From the NCBI RefSeq assembly GCF_900115105.1, contig NZ_FOYP01000001.1:1514097-1578096 (forward strand): DNA of 64,000 nt, given 5' to 3'. The translations under genes and the position numbers were made by a program. Origin of the DNA: Yoonia tamlensis. Its GTDB lineage: Bacteria > Pseudomonadota > Alphaproteobacteria > Rhodobacterales > Rhodobacteraceae. A model generated the notes under the pieces. It saw only the letters and a list, made by a program, of their open reading frames with translations, was not told the origin of the DNA and searched no databases. This document shows, one piece after another, positions 18,685 to 27,608 of this stretch (the stretch's first letter is position 1; every line of letters begins with the position of its first letter).

Positions 18685-19134
18685 ATGACACAGACCATCA
18701 TCCGCCCGCTGCGCAGCAGCGACAGACCCGCATGGGAAACCCTATGGACCGGTTACCTGACATTTTACAAAACGTCATTACCGTCAAATATTTACGACAC
18801 GACTTTCGCGCGATTGATCGGCGAAGATTCGCAAGATTACAGCTGTCTGCTTGCGGTGCAGGACGATCAGCCCGTGGGCTTGGCCCATTATCTGTTTCAC
18901 CGCCACTGCTGGCGCGTTGAAAATGTCTGCTATCTGCAGGATCTGTTTGCCGCCCCGCATGTGCGCGGCACCGGTGTCGGTCGGCAATTGATCGAAGCCG
19001 TTTATGCCGCCGCGGATGCGGCAGGGGCGCCAAATGTCTACTGGATGACCCAACAGGACAATCACACAGGTCGCCAGCTTTATGACCGGGTGGGCAGCTT
19101 GACCGATTTCATCAAGTACCAGCGCCCAACATGA
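18685..19134 (+). CDS. GNAT-family N-acetyltransferase
   Basis: A 149-residue acetyltransferase with the acetyl-CoA pyrophosphate loop HVRGTGVGRQLIEAV (motif A, R/Q-x-x-G-x-G/A) near residue 93 and the C-terminal YDRVG motif. The acceptor is unknown. The ATG at 18685 follows AAGGGG and is preferred over the 34-codon longer frame, which overlaps the end of the MoxR gene. The stop overlaps the next gene's start as ATGA, so it is translated with the DUF2927 lipoprotein and lies inside the MoxR/VWA cluster. Confidence 0.83.
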   Translation: MTQTIIRPLRSSDRPAWETLWTGYLTFYKTSLPSNIYDTTFARLIGEDSQDYSCLLAVQDDQPVGLAHYLFHRHCWRVENVCYLQDLFAAPHVRGTGVGRQLIEAVYAAADAAGAPNVYWMTQQDNHTGRQLYDRVGSLTDFIKYQRPT

Positions 19135-20483
19135 AGCGGATCGCGGCCTTTGCATTTGCCTGTCTGACAGCCTGCACGCCTGCGCCACAGGCCAGCCAGA
19201 CGGCGCAGCCGACCCTGCTGGAATTTCCGCAGATGCGCAGTTTTGGCACCCCGACCCCGACGCCGCCCCAGCGCCCTAATTCCGAAATCGCAGGGGATAT
19301 TCTGGACCTCGCCTTTGCGATGGAAACCGGACAGCCGCTGCCGGTCCTGACAAGGTTTGAACAGCCGATCACCCTGCGCACTGCAGGCAACCTGCCCGCC
19401 CATATGAGCCGCGATCTGGAGCTGCTTTTAGCACGTTTGCGCGCAGAGGCAGGGATTGACATCAGCCGCAGCAACGCCGCCCGCGCCAATATCGTGATCG
19501 AAATTGTCACCCCCGCGCAGATGCGGCGCGTGGCCCCCAATGCCGCCTGTTTTGTTGTCCCGCGGGTGCAAAGCTGGGCCGAATTGCAACGTTCGCGGCG
19601 CAATGGCGCGCTGAACTGGGCAACGCTGACCACACGTGAACACGCGGCGATTTTCATCCCTTCGGGCACCCCCCCACAAGAAGCCCGCGACTGTATGCAC
19701 GAAGAACTGGCACAGGCGCTTGGACCGCTCAACGATATGTACCGGCTGCCGGATTCAGTCTATAATGATGATAATATCCATGCCGTGCTGACGGGGTTTG
19801 ACACGCTGGTTTTGCGGGCCTTCTACGACGACCAACTGCACAGCGGCATGACCCGCGCACAGGTCGCAGCCCGCCTGCCCGGCATTCTGGCGCGGATCAA
19901 TCCGGGCGGGCAACGGGCGGGCGGCGCTGCCGATCCCGCCACGCCACGCGACTGGAAATCCGCCATCGAAACCGCGCTGAACGGTCGCCTGACACCAGCT
20001 GCAAGGCGCAACGCCGCCGCGCGCGCCATAGATATTGGCGAAGAAATCGGCTGGACCGGTGCGCGCAGGGGTTTTGCCTATTACGTCTACGGTCGGTTAC
20101 AAATCGCGCATGATGCATCGGCTGCGTTGCGGTCGTTCAACACTGCCTTTGCGATATTTTCGCCGGATCGCACGCTTGATATCCATGCCGCCCATGTGGC
20201 GGTGCAACTAGCCGCCGCAACGCTGGTCGCGCGCGACCCCCAAGCCACAATCGCCATCACGGATCAGGCGATTCCGATTGCGCAACGCTACGAAAACGCA
20301 GCGCTGTTGTCGCAGCTTTTGATGTTCAAGGCCGAGGCGCTTGATCTACAAGGCAACACCGAGGCCGCATCCGCGCAACGGCTGGACAGTCTGGCATGGG
20401 GGCGTTACGGATTTGGCAGCCGCGATGAGGTCATCGACCGGCTAAACGAAATCGCGTCGCTTGCGCGTGATAATCCAAGCTAA
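19131..20483 (+). CDS. DUF2927 lipoprotein
   Basis: A 450-residue predicted outer- or inner-membrane lipoprotein. A short signal peptide ends in the lipobox LTAC, with the acylated Cys at residue 15, followed by a Pro/Thr-rich spacer. The central part (about 60-235) matches DUF2927, notably EELAQALGPLNDMYRLPDSVYNDDN near residues 191-215. The C-terminal third is helical, Ala-rich, and may contain TPR-like hairpins. DUF2927 is metalloprotease-like in fold by some predictions, but I cannot confirm a metal site. The start overlaps the upstream GNAT gene by 4 bp. Confidence 0.8.
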   Translation: MKRIAAFAFACLTACTPAPQASQTAQPTLLEFPQMRSFGTPTPTPPQRPNSEIAGDILDLAFAMETGQPLPVLTRFEQPITLRTAGNLPAHMSRDLELLLARLRAEAGIDISRSNAARANIVIEIVTPAQMRRVAPNAACFVVPRVQSWAELQRSRRNGALNWATLTTREHAAIFIPSGTPPQEARDCMHEELAQALGPLNDMYRLPDSVYNDDNIHAVLTGFDTLVLRAFYDDQLHSGMTRAQVAARLPGILARINPGGQRAGGAADPATPRDWKSAIETALNGRLTPAARRNAAARAIDIGEEIGWTGARRGFAYYVYGRLQIAHDASAALRSFNTAFAIFSPDRTLDIHAAHVAVQLAAATLVARDPQATIAITDQAIPIAQRYENAALLSQLLMFKAEALDLQGNTEAASAQRLDSLAWGRYGFGSRDEVIDRLNEIASLARDNPS

Positions 20484-20498
20484 CAAAGGATAAACGCG

Positions 20499-20669
20499 AT
20501 GATTTTTCCACTTATTGGACTGGTATTTGGGGCCATCTTTGGCGGGTTTCGCGCCAAATCGCGGGGCGGATCGGGCAAGGATATCGCGCAATGGTCGGCG
20601 GTCTTTGCGATCATCTTCGGGTTGGTTGGTCTGTTCACCCTGATCTACATCGAACGCAGCCTGACCTAA
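20499..20669 (+). CDS. Short two-helix membrane protein (56 residues)
   Basis: A 56-residue protein too short for routine ORF calling. It starts MIFPLIGLVFGAIFGGFRAK, has a glycine- and serine-rich polar turn (SRGGSGKD), and then a second hydrophobic helix (AVFAIIFGLVGLFTLIYIE), ending SLT. The two helices suggest a hairpin in the membrane with a basic loop. An AAAGGA ribosome site lies upstream, the gene starts 15 bp after the DUF2927 stop, and the VWA gene starts 3 bp after its stop. Tight packing between two long genes and a clean ribosome site make it very likely a real gene. Function unknown. Confidence 0.72.
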   Translation: MIFPLIGLVFGAIFGGFRAKSRGGSGKDIAQWSAVFAIIFGLVGLFTLIYIERSLT

Positions 20670-20672
20670 GCG

Positions 20673-21860
20673 ATGTTTCTGCCCTTCTTTGACAATTTGC
20701 GCAAACATGCCGTTCCGGTATCGCTGCGCGAATTTCTGGCCTTTCTCGAGGCGATGAAAGCGGGGCTTGCCACCTATGATATCGACGCGTTCTATTATCT
20801 GGCGCGCACGATCATGGTCAAAGACGAACGCAATCTGGATAAGTTCGACCGCGCCTTTGCGGCAACCTTTGAAGGGCTGGACGCGATCCCCCCCGAAGCC
20901 GTGATGGAGGCCGTCGATATTCCTGCCGATTGGCTTGCGAAGCTCGCCGAGAAGCACCTGTGCGCTGCGGAAAAAGCCGAGATCGCGGCGATGGGCGGTT
21001 TTGACAAGCTGATGGAGACGCTCAAAAAGCGGCTTGAGGAACAAAAGGGCCGCCATCAGGGCGGGAATAAATGGATCGGCACTGCGGGCACTTCGCCCTT
21101 TGGCGCCTATGGCTACAACCCCGAAGGCGTGCGCATCGGCCAAGCCGAGAGCCGCCACCAGCGCGCGACCAAGGTCTGGGACAAACGCGAATTTCGCAAC
21201 CTTGATGACAGCGTCGAACTCGGCACCCGCAACATCAAGGTCGCGCTCAAACGCCTGCGCAAATGGGCGCGTGACGGGGCGCATGAGGAACTGGATCTGT
21301 CAGGCACCATCCGCGCCACGGCTGAACATGGCTATCTTGATGTGCAAACACGGCCAGAGCGGCGCAATGCAGTTAAGGTTTTGTTATTTCTGGATATTGG
21401 CGGTTCAATGGACCCGCATATCAAACTGGTCGAAGAACTGTTCAGCGCCGCGAAATCCGAATTCAAACACTTTGAGCATTTCTATTTTCACAACTGCCTG
21501 TACGAGGGCGTCTGGCGCGACAATGCCCGCCGCTGGGATGCGCAAACCCCGACTTGGGACATTTTGCGCACCTACGGGTCTGATTACAAATGCATTTTTG
21601 TCGGTGACGCCAGCATGTCGCCTTATGAAATCGCCTATAAGGGCGGTGCGAATGAACATTGGAATGCCGAAAGCGGCGCGACATGGCTGGCACGCGCGCG
21701 CGACCAATGGCCCAGCCATCTGTGGATCAACCCTACCGACGCCCGCTATTGGGGCTATACGCAATCGATCCGGATGATTCAGGATATTTTTGGCGCCGAC
21801 CGCATGGTGCCGATGACATTGGCCGGCATTGAAACCGGTATGAAAGCATTGGGGCGATAG
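20673..21860 (+). CDS. VWA (CoxE-like) protein
   Basis: A 395-residue protein with a long N-terminal helical region and a von Willebrand A domain from about residue 234 on. The metal-ion-dependent adhesion site is DIGGSM (241-246), of the DxGxS type, followed by SDYKCIFVGDASMS with the later Thr/Asp-type position. It resembles CoxE, which partners the MoxR ATPase CoxD. The matching MoxR gene lies upstream. Together they may mature an enzyme elsewhere in the genome. The next gene, MOSC, begins directly at the stop. Confidence 0.83.
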   Translation: MFLPFFDNLRKHAVPVSLREFLAFLEAMKAGLATYDIDAFYYLARTIMVKDERNLDKFDRAFAATFEGLDAIPPEAVMEAVDIPADWLAKLAEKHLCAAEKAEIAAMGGFDKLMETLKKRLEEQKGRHQGGNKWIGTAGTSPFGAYGYNPEGVRIGQAESRHQRATKVWDKREFRNLDDSVELGTRNIKVALKRLRKWARDGAHEELDLSGTIRATAEHGYLDVQTRPERRNAVKVLLFLDIGGSMDPHIKLVEELFSAAKSEFKHFEHFYFHNCLYEGVWRDNARRWDAQTPTWDILRTYGSDYKCIFVGDASMSPYEIAYKGGANEHWNAESGATWLARARDQWPSHLWINPTDARYWGYTQSIRMIQDIFGADRMVPMTLAGIETGMKALGR

Positions 21861-22490
21861 GTGGAAATCTTAGGCATCCAGATCGGCAAACCCGAACCGA
21901 CCAACGCCAAATCGGGCCTGACAGGGCATTTCAAAAAACCCGTGCCAAGCGTCCAGATCACCGATCAGGGGCTTGTCGGCGATACCATCTGCGACAAGAA
22001 ACACCACGGCGGCGTGGATCAGGCAGTTTATATTTTCGGGGAACCCGACCGTCTGTGGTGGGAGGCTACGTTGAAACGCCCTACCCCGCCCGGATTTTTC
22101 GGCGAAAATCTTTTGATATCCGATCTTTGCAGCGCAAAGCTAAACCTTGGCGATATCTTTGAGATCGGGGAAACCCTGCTGCAAATCACATCGCCGCGCA
22201 TTCCTTGCGCCACCTATGCCGCCCATATCGGCAGTGGTCAGGCGATCAAACAATTCTATGCCGCCGAACGCCCTGGCGCCTATGCGCGGGTGCTGCGCGC
22301 GGGCAGCGTGACCACCGGAATGGCCGTGCGCCACCAGCCGTTTGACGGGCCAAAGATCACGATTATCGACAATATGCGCGCCTATCTGGACGGGTTTTCC
22401 GACGCGGATTTTCTGTGCAAAGCCCTGCAAACCCCCGCCCATTACAAGCTCCATGCCGAGGCCAGACAGCGGCTGGGGCTGCCCTTGTGA
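21861..22490 (+). CDS. MOSC-domain protein (YiiM-like)
   Basis: A 209-residue MOSC-domain protein, a fold that in other proteins moves sulfur from cysteine to molybdenum cofactor or binds MoCo. Visible are KKHHGGVDQAVY (the conserved histidine loop), GFFGENLLIS and the single candidate sulfur-carrying Cys in PRIPCATYA. This is the standalone YiiM/YuaD-like subgroup. The GTG start at 21861 abuts the VWA stop. A MoCo-linked partner for the MoxR/VWA pair is a possible reading of this order, but no MoCo enzyme is visible. Confidence 0.83.
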   Translation: MEILGIQIGKPEPTNAKSGLTGHFKKPVPSVQITDQGLVGDTICDKKHHGGVDQAVYIFGEPDRLWWEATLKRPTPPGFFGENLLISDLCSAKLNLGDIFEIGETLLQITSPRIPCATYAAHIGSGQAIKQFYAAERPGAYARVLRAGSVTTGMAVRHQPFDGPKITIIDNMRAYLDGFSDADFLCKALQTPAHYKLHAEARQRLGLPL

Positions 22491-22518
22491 TGGGCCGATT
22501 CACCCCCATATTAACCCT

Positions 22519-23199
22519 ATGATCAAATTCACCCCGATCCTTTTGGCCGTGCTTTACGGTTTGGCGATGTACCGCTTTTCGGTTTGGCGCACAGCGCGCG
22601 AGCTGGATGCAAAATCCACCGAACTGGTTGATCCGGGGCTGGGCCAGATGCTGCGCCGAATGGCGGATGCTTTGGATATCGCGCGCATTCGCGTCCATAT
22701 CTATGAGATTGAACCAGTGAACGGGCTGGCGGTCGAAGACGGGCGCATTTTCATCACGCGCGGGTTTTACGAAAAATACCGCGAAGGCAAGGTCAGCGCG
22801 GATGAAATGGCCTCTGTGATCGCACATGAATTGGGGCATGTGGCCTTGGGACATGCGCGCCGCCGGATGATTGATTTTTCAGGACAAAACGCAATGCGCA
22901 CCGCGCTGGCGATAGTTCTGGGGCGGTTCATTCCGCTGATCGGCCCATGGATTGCGGGAATGGCGATGCGGCTGCTTGCGGCGGGAATTTCGCGCAAGGA
23001 CGAGTTCGAGGCGGACGCCTATGCTTCGGCGCTTTTGATCAAGGCGGGGATCGGAACCGCGCCGCAAAAGGCGCTGTTTACCAAGCTTGAAACCCTGACC
23101 GGCGCGCGCGGCGCGACCACGCCTGCGTGGCTACTGAGCCATCCCAAGGTCGCGCAACGCATCGCCGCGATAGAGGCAAACGAGTCCAAGTGGCACTAG
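22519..23199 (+). CDS. M48-family membrane metalloprotease
   Basis: A 226-residue zinc peptidase with a transmembrane helix near residues 5-25, the HELGH motif at 103-107 (IAHELGHVALGH), a second hydrophobic pair of helices at about 128-165 and the downstream Glu zinc ligand in DEFEADAYA. The ATG at 22519 is preferred to the upstream frame because the family starts with the hydrophobic anchor. It lies 28 bp after the MOSC gene. The stop overlaps the convergent PIN gene by 4 bp. Related peptidases (HtpX, BepA) act in envelope quality control; the substrate here is unknown. Confidence 0.85.
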   Translation: MIKFTPILLAVLYGLAMYRFSVWRTARELDAKSTELVDPGLGQMLRRMADALDIARIRVHIYEIEPVNGLAVEDGRIFITRGFYEKYREGKVSADEMASVIAHELGHVALGHARRRMIDFSGQNAMRTALAIVLGRFIPLIGPWIAGMAMRLLAAGISRKDEFEADAYASALLIKAGIGTAPQKALFTKLETLTGARGATTPAWLLSHPKVAQRIAAIEANESKWH

Positions 23200-23738
23200 C
23201 CGATCAGCGCTTTGCCGAACCTTGGAAGCCGCGCTTTTTTCATCAGCGCGCGCATTTCCCACGGGCGTTCTGACAGGCGGTTTGCTTCGGCCAGTACGCG
23301 GTCTGCAACGGGCCGCACGGCATCAGGGGATTGCGCGAACAACTGGCACAAAAACCCGTCAGGGTCGCGGCGGATCAGCCCTTCTTCGGCAAGGATATTG
23401 CCCGGAAAATCCTTGGCGTTCATCGTCAGGATCGCGTCACATGACCCGATCACCGCCGCCGTCAGCACATGGATATCGCCCGCGTCAGGCAGCCAGAATT
23501 GCGCCTCGCGCGCGGGGTCGTAGGTGACGCAGGCCTGCGGGAACTGCGCGCCGAGTGCGGCGATTTCACCGCGCGCGAAAACTTCCGCTTCTGGCCCAAT
23601 CTTGCGCGTGGCCCGCGCCCATTCTTCCAGAATTCGCGGGCTCCAGCGGGGTGCGAACAGCCCCGCCTGCGCGCAGCCAAGCACGGTTTCGCGCATGACC
23701 GTCGGGTAAAGAACGCAGGCGTCGATCATCACCCTCAT
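23196..23738 (-). CDS. PIN-domain protein
   Basis: A 180-residue predicted ribonuclease. The PIN fold shows the acidic set Asp6 (MIDACVLYP), a mid-protein Glu (RILEEWARA) and DAGDIHVLTAAV with DAILTMNAKDF near the end. No antitoxin gene precedes it: its start overlaps the RlmI-like gene by 4 bp (ATGA), so it is probably cotranslated with that methyltransferase. That arrangement and the 180-residue length argue against a VapC toxin and for an RNA-processing role. The call is family-level only. Confidence 0.72.
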   Translation of the reverse strand: MRVMIDACVLYPTVMRETVLGCAQAGLFAPRWSPRILEEWARATRKIGPEAEVFARGEIAALGAQFPQACVTYDPAREAQFWLPDAGDIHVLTAAVIGSCDAILTMNAKDFPGNILAEEGLIRRDPDGFLCQLFAQSPDAVRPVADRVLAEANRLSERPWEMRALMKKARLPRFGKALIG

Positions 23739-24946
23739 AGGCGGAAGACAACGACCTTAAGATAGCCGCTTTCGGCCAGATGCGGCAGTTGCGGATGATC
23801 AGGGCCGGCAAAACCGGTATAGATGATCTGCCCGCGCCGCCCTGCGCGGCCAATCCCGCGCGCGGATGCGTTGCGAAATTTGGTCAGATCGGCGGCATGT
23901 GAACATGAACACAGCACCAGATACCCGCCTTCGGTGACCAAAGGTGCCGCCAGCCGCGCCACACGTTCATAGGCGCGCAGGCCTGCTTCGGCGGCGTTGC
24001 GGGTTGGTGCAAATGCGGGCGGATCACAAACGACAACGTCGAAATTTGCGCCCTCTTCGGCCAAGGCGGCAAGCACGTCAAAAGCATCACCCTTGCGGGT
24101 TTCAAACCGGTCACTGGCCCCCATTGCGGCAGCGCCCTGTGCGGCCAGTTCCAGCGCGGGTGCGGATCCGTCAACCGCCAGCGCCGATGCAGCGCCCCCC
24201 GCCAATGCCGCCAGCCCAAAGCCGCCGACATGCGAAAACACATCCAGAACCCGCGCATCCTTGGCCAATCCGGCGGCAAAGGCATGGTTGGGGCGTTGGT
24301 CAAAGAACAGACCGGTTTTCTGGCCGCCCATGACATCGGCCATATAGATGGCGCCATTCATCGGCACTGGGATCGGCCCTTCGGGCGCTGTGCCAAGCAC
24401 GATTTCGGTCTTTTCTTCCAAACCTTCCAGTGTGCGCGCGCGGCCTGTGCCGTTCATGATCACGGTTGTGACGCCGGTCACCTCGGCAAGTGCGGCCACC
24501 AGCGGGGCAATCAGCACATCGGCCCAAGCCGCGTTCGGCTGTACCACGGCCACATCGCCAAAACGGTCGATGACCACGCCAGGCAACCCGTCGGATTCGG
24601 CATGCACAAGGCGATAGAACGGCGCATCATAAAGCCGCGCGCGATGCGCAAGCGCGCGGGTCAGACGGGCAGCAAACCATGCCTGATCAATCACCGCCTC
24701 GGGATCTTGGTCGAGCATCCGGCAAATGATTTTTGACGCAGGCGTGACTGCGACAATGCCCATAGGCACGCGGTTCGCGTCTTCGAGCATTGCAATAGTA
24801 CCGGGCGCAAGATTGCGTGTGCGGCGGTCGGTGACCAGCTCATTGGCGTAAACCCAAGGAAAGCCGTGACGGATCGCACGGGCTTCGGCCTTGGGGATCA
24901 GGCGGACAACGGGCATGGTGGCGGGGGAGGTGTCAGATGTGTTCAT
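23735..24946 (-). CDS. rlmI: Class I SAM-dependent rRNA methyltransferase (RlmI family)
   Basis: A 403-residue enzyme that methylates a ribosomal cytosine at C5 in E. coli (23S m5C1962). The N-terminal PUA domain (about 14-90, VVRLIPKAEARAIRHGFPWVYANE) is followed by an RNA-binding middle part and a Rossmann-like methyltransferase domain with motif I VLDVFSHVGGFG and motif IV VVCDPPAFAP. The catalytic Cys is the LCSCSHAAD segment. It precedes the PIN gene with an ATGA overlap. Confidence 0.88.
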   Translation of the reverse strand: MNTSDTSPATMPVVRLIPKAEARAIRHGFPWVYANELVTDRRTRNLAPGTIAMLEDANRVPMGIVAVTPASKIICRMLDQDPEAVIDQAWFAARLTRALAHRARLYDAPFYRLVHAESDGLPGVVIDRFGDVAVVQPNAAWADVLIAPLVAALAEVTGVTTVIMNGTGRARTLEGLEEKTEIVLGTAPEGPIPVPMNGAIYMADVMGGQKTGLFFDQRPNHAFAAGLAKDARVLDVFSHVGGFGLAALAGGAASALAVDGSAPALELAAQGAAAMGASDRFETRKGDAFDVLAALAEEGANFDVVVCDPPAFAPTRNAAEAGLRAYERVARLAAPLVTEGGYLVLCSCSHAADLTKFRNASARGIGRAGRRGQIIYTGFAGPDHPQLPHLAESGYLKVVVFRL

Positions 24947-25000
24947 ATCTGACCTCCTACCCCTATTCGCCCCTGCTTGGGAAGATGTCGCGTGATGTCT

Positions 25001-25546
25001 TTAGATCAGGTTGTTGCGCAAGGTTGCGGTCAGGAAATCTGTGACCTCAACCTTTTCGGTGCGCCCTGCAGCCTCAAGCGCTTGGGCGCCGCTGCCACCA
25101 GGTGCATCAAGATTGGCGACAATCCGGCGCGCGGGTTCGATCACTGCACCTGTGCGCGCATCGCGGACCGTCATCATAAAGATGATGTTATAGACGCCAC
25201 CGATCGAACCACGTGTGCGTTCGGTCACCCCGTGAAAGCGGATCAGCTGGATATCAACTGTCACCGGCGTGTCCCCGCGGATCACGGATGTATTGCGTGC
25301 TGCGGCGGTTTCGAACATCGCGCCGATCTGGGCAATACGCGGTCCGGGCGCATCGCCGCGCCAGACGATATCTGCTTGCGGGTAATAATTATTGGCTTCG
25401 GAGACCACCAGACCTGGGGTTGCGGTAAAGTTCAATGATTGCAACGTATAAGACCGGTCAACCGCAGGGCGCGGGTCTGAACCCGGTCCCGCACAGGCAG
25501 CCATCGCGCCAATCAGCAAGACAATTCCAAAAAATCGTTTTATCAT
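25001..25546 (-). CDS. Predicted lipoprotein, DUF6778-like
   Basis: A 181-residue exported lipoprotein. The signal peptide (RFFGIVLLIGAM) ends in the lipobox MAAC with the modified Cys at residue 18. The mature part alternates strands (TPVTVDIQLIRFHGVT and NIIFMMTVRDA), giving a beta-rich domain of unknown role. I recall a family numbered DUF6778 of similar layout, with uncertain memory. The ATG at 25546 has AAGGAT before it; the longer frame to 25570 is rejected. It lies after the RlmI promoter region and is divergent from edd. Confidence 0.6.
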   Translation of the reverse strand: MIKRFFGIVLLIGAMAACAGPGSDPRPAVDRSYTLQSLNFTATPGLVVSEANNYYPQADIVWRGDAPGPRIAQIGAMFETAAARNTSVIRGDTPVTVDIQLIRFHGVTERTRGSIGGVYNIIFMMTVRDARTGAVIEPARRIVANLDAPGGSGAQALEAAGRTEKVEVTDFLTATLRNNLI

Positions 25547-25665
25547 CGTTATATCCTTAACCGCAGTCACATATTTCGGGCAGGCGTATCATACCGCACC
25601 AAGTCGGGTAAATAGGTACAACACAAGGGCTAACAATTAGACAACGGTTTGACGCACGATAGACT

Positions 25666-25679
25666 TGTTAGCGCTAACA
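25666..25679. promoter_or_regulatory. LacI-type operator palindrome upstream of edd
   Basis: TGTTAGCGCTAACA is a perfect 14-bp palindrome 43 bp before the edd start, downstream of a TTGACG -35-like box at 25649-25654. A half-site GCTAACA occurs at 25629-25635. A LacI-family repressor binding such a site would block RNA polymerase. As I recall, CceR, a LacI-type regulator of Rhodobacter sphaeroides, controls the Entner-Doudoroff genes through a motif of this form; that link is from memory. The same motif recurs before the class I aldolase gene. Confidence 0.7.
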
Positions 25680-25722
25680 GAATATGCTACGCCCTGCGCG
25701 AACACATGTTATGAGGAAGCCA

Positions 25723-27528
25723 ATGCCACTTCATCCAGTAATTGCGCAAGTCACTGACCGCATTCGTGCACGCTCAGAATCAACGCGCCAGACCTACCTT
25801 GAAAACATGGCACGTGCCGCATCCGAGGGGCCGCGCCGCAGCCATATGGCCTGCGGAAATCTGGCCCACGCCTATGCGGCAATGGGCGAAGACAAAGACA
25901 CGCTGGCCGCTGGCCGCGCACCCAATATCGGCATCATTACCGCTTATAACGATATGCTTTCGGCGCATCAGCCGTTTGAACAATACCCGAATCTGATCCG
26001 CGCCGCGGCCCGTGCGGCCGGTGGCACCGCACAGGTTGCGGGTGGCGTGCCTGCAATGTGTGACGGCGTGACCCAAGGCCAGACCGGCATGGAACTGTCG
26101 CTGTTTTCGCGCGATGTGATCGCGCTCGCCGCCGGTGTCGGCCTGTCGCATAACGTGTTTGACGCTGCAATCTATCTGGGCGTCTGCGACAAGATCGTAC
26201 CGGGTCTTGTGATGGCCGCCGCCACTTTCGGCTATATCCCCAGCGTGTTCCTGCCTGCGGGGCCAATGACATCCGGCCTGCCCAATGACGAAAAGGCCAA
26301 AGTCCGTCAGAAATTCGCACTGGGCGAGGTTGGCCGCGAAGAATTGATGAAATCCGAAATGGCGTCATACCACGGGCCGGGCACCTGTACGTTCTACGGC
26401 ACAGCCAACACCAACCAGATGTTGATGGAATTCATGGGATTGCATCTGCCGGGTGCGTCATTTGTGAACCCCAACACGCCGATGCGCGATGCGCTGACCG
26501 TAGCAGGCACCGAACGCGCGCTTGAGATCACCGCACTAGGTAATCAGTTCACCCCGACCTGCGATGTCTTGGACGAAAAGGCGTTTGTGAACGGGCTTGT
26601 CGGGCTGATGGCAACCGGCGGGTCAACCAACCTTGTGCTGCACCTGCCTGCGATGGCGCGAGCGGCGGGGATTATCCTTGATTTGCAAGACTTTAGCGAT
26701 CTGTCCGATGTGACCCCGCTAATGGCAAAGGTCTATCCAAACGGGCTGGCCGATGTGAACCATTTCCACGCCGCAGGCGGGCTTGGGTACATGATTGGCG
26801 AATTGCTGAATGCCGGTTTGCTGCATGACGACGTGAAAACAGTCGCGGGCGACGGGCTGCATCTTTATACGCAAGAGCCAAAACTGACCGACGGGCGGAT
26901 CACCTATGCGCCCGGAGCAGGCAAATCACTGAACGAAAAAATTCTGCGCCCCGCCAGCGATCCGTTCCAGCCACAAGGCGGGCTCAAGCAATTGAAGGGC
27001 AATCTTGGGCGCGGCGTGATCAAAGCCTCCGCCGTCGCCAAAGAACGCCATATCGTCGAAGCCCCTGCCCGCGTTTTCCACACCCAAGAAGCCGTGAAGG
27101 ACGCGTTCAAAGCTGGCGAATTCACCAGCGACACAATTATCGTCGTGCGCTTTCAAGGGCCTAAATCCAACGGCATGCCCGAACTGCACGGGCTGACGCC
27201 AACATTAGCCGTGCTGCAAGACCGCGGGCTGAAAGTCGCGTTGGTCACGGACGGGCGCATGTCGGGCGCATCGGGCAAGGTGCCGTCGGCAATCCATCTG
27301 TCCCCCGAAGCCGCCGATAACGGGCCGATCAGCCTGATCATGGACGGCGATATCGTGCGGCTTGACGCGACCAAAGGAACCATTGATGTACTGGGCGTCG
27401 ATCTGGACACACGCAGCCCTGCGATTGCGGATCTGACTGGCAACGGCAACGGCGTGGGCCGCGAATTATTCGACGTCTTCCGCCGCAATGTGGGCCTGTC
27501 ATCAGAAGGTGCTGCGGTGGTTGTCTAA
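25723..27528 (+). CDS. edd: 6-phosphogluconate dehydratase
   Basis: Edd dehydrates 6-phosphogluconate to KDPG, the first committed step of the Entner-Doudoroff pathway. The 601-residue length is typical for the IlvD/Edd family. Family marks are [26 protein letters not shown] (cluster Cys), GVCDKIVPG (second Cys), [10 protein letters not shown] and GRMSGASGK near the end. The 4Fe-4S enzyme's Cys ligands are all in place. An AGGAAG ribosome site favours the ATG at 25723 over the longer frame. The eda gene follows 80 bp later. Confidence 0.96.
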   Translation: MPLHPVIAQVTDRIRARSESTRQTYLENMARAASEGPRRSHMACGNLAHAYAAMGEDKDTLAAGRAPNIGIITAYNDMLSAHQPFEQYPNLIRAAARAAGGTAQVAGGVPAMCDGVTQGQTGMELSLFSRDVIALAAGVGLSHNVFDAAIYLGVCDKIVPGLVMAAATFGYIPSVFLPAGPMTSGLPNDEKAKVRQKFALGEVGREELMKSEMASYHGPGTCTFYGTANTNQMLMEFMGLHLPGASFVNPNTPMRDALTVAGTERALEITALGNQFTPTCDVLDEKAFVNGLVGLMATGGSTNLVLHLPAMARAAGIILDLQDFSDLSDVTPLMAKVYPNGLADVNHFHAAGGLGYMIGELLNAGLLHDDVKTVAGDGLHLYTQEPKLTDGRITYAPGAGKSLNEKILRPASDPFQPQGGLKQLKGNLGRGVIKASAVAKERHIVEAPARVFHTQEAVKDAFKAGEFTSDTIIVVRFQGPKSNGMPELHGLTPTLAVLQDRGLKVALVTDGRMSGASGKVPSAIHLSPEAADNGPISLIMDGDIVRLDATKGTIDVLGVDLDTRSPAIADLTGNGNGVGRELFDVFRRNVGLSSEGAAVVV

Positions 27529-27608
27529 CCCGACCACGACCTGATAGTATGCTAGTATGGGACTTAAGAAACCCCCTGCGCCACAAACCAACGATGAAAG
27601 CCAATAAA

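Noticed and set aside
23196-23738. VapC-type toxin-antitoxin system
   Set aside because: No antitoxin gene is adjacent, and the gene is coupled to an RlmI-like gene instead.
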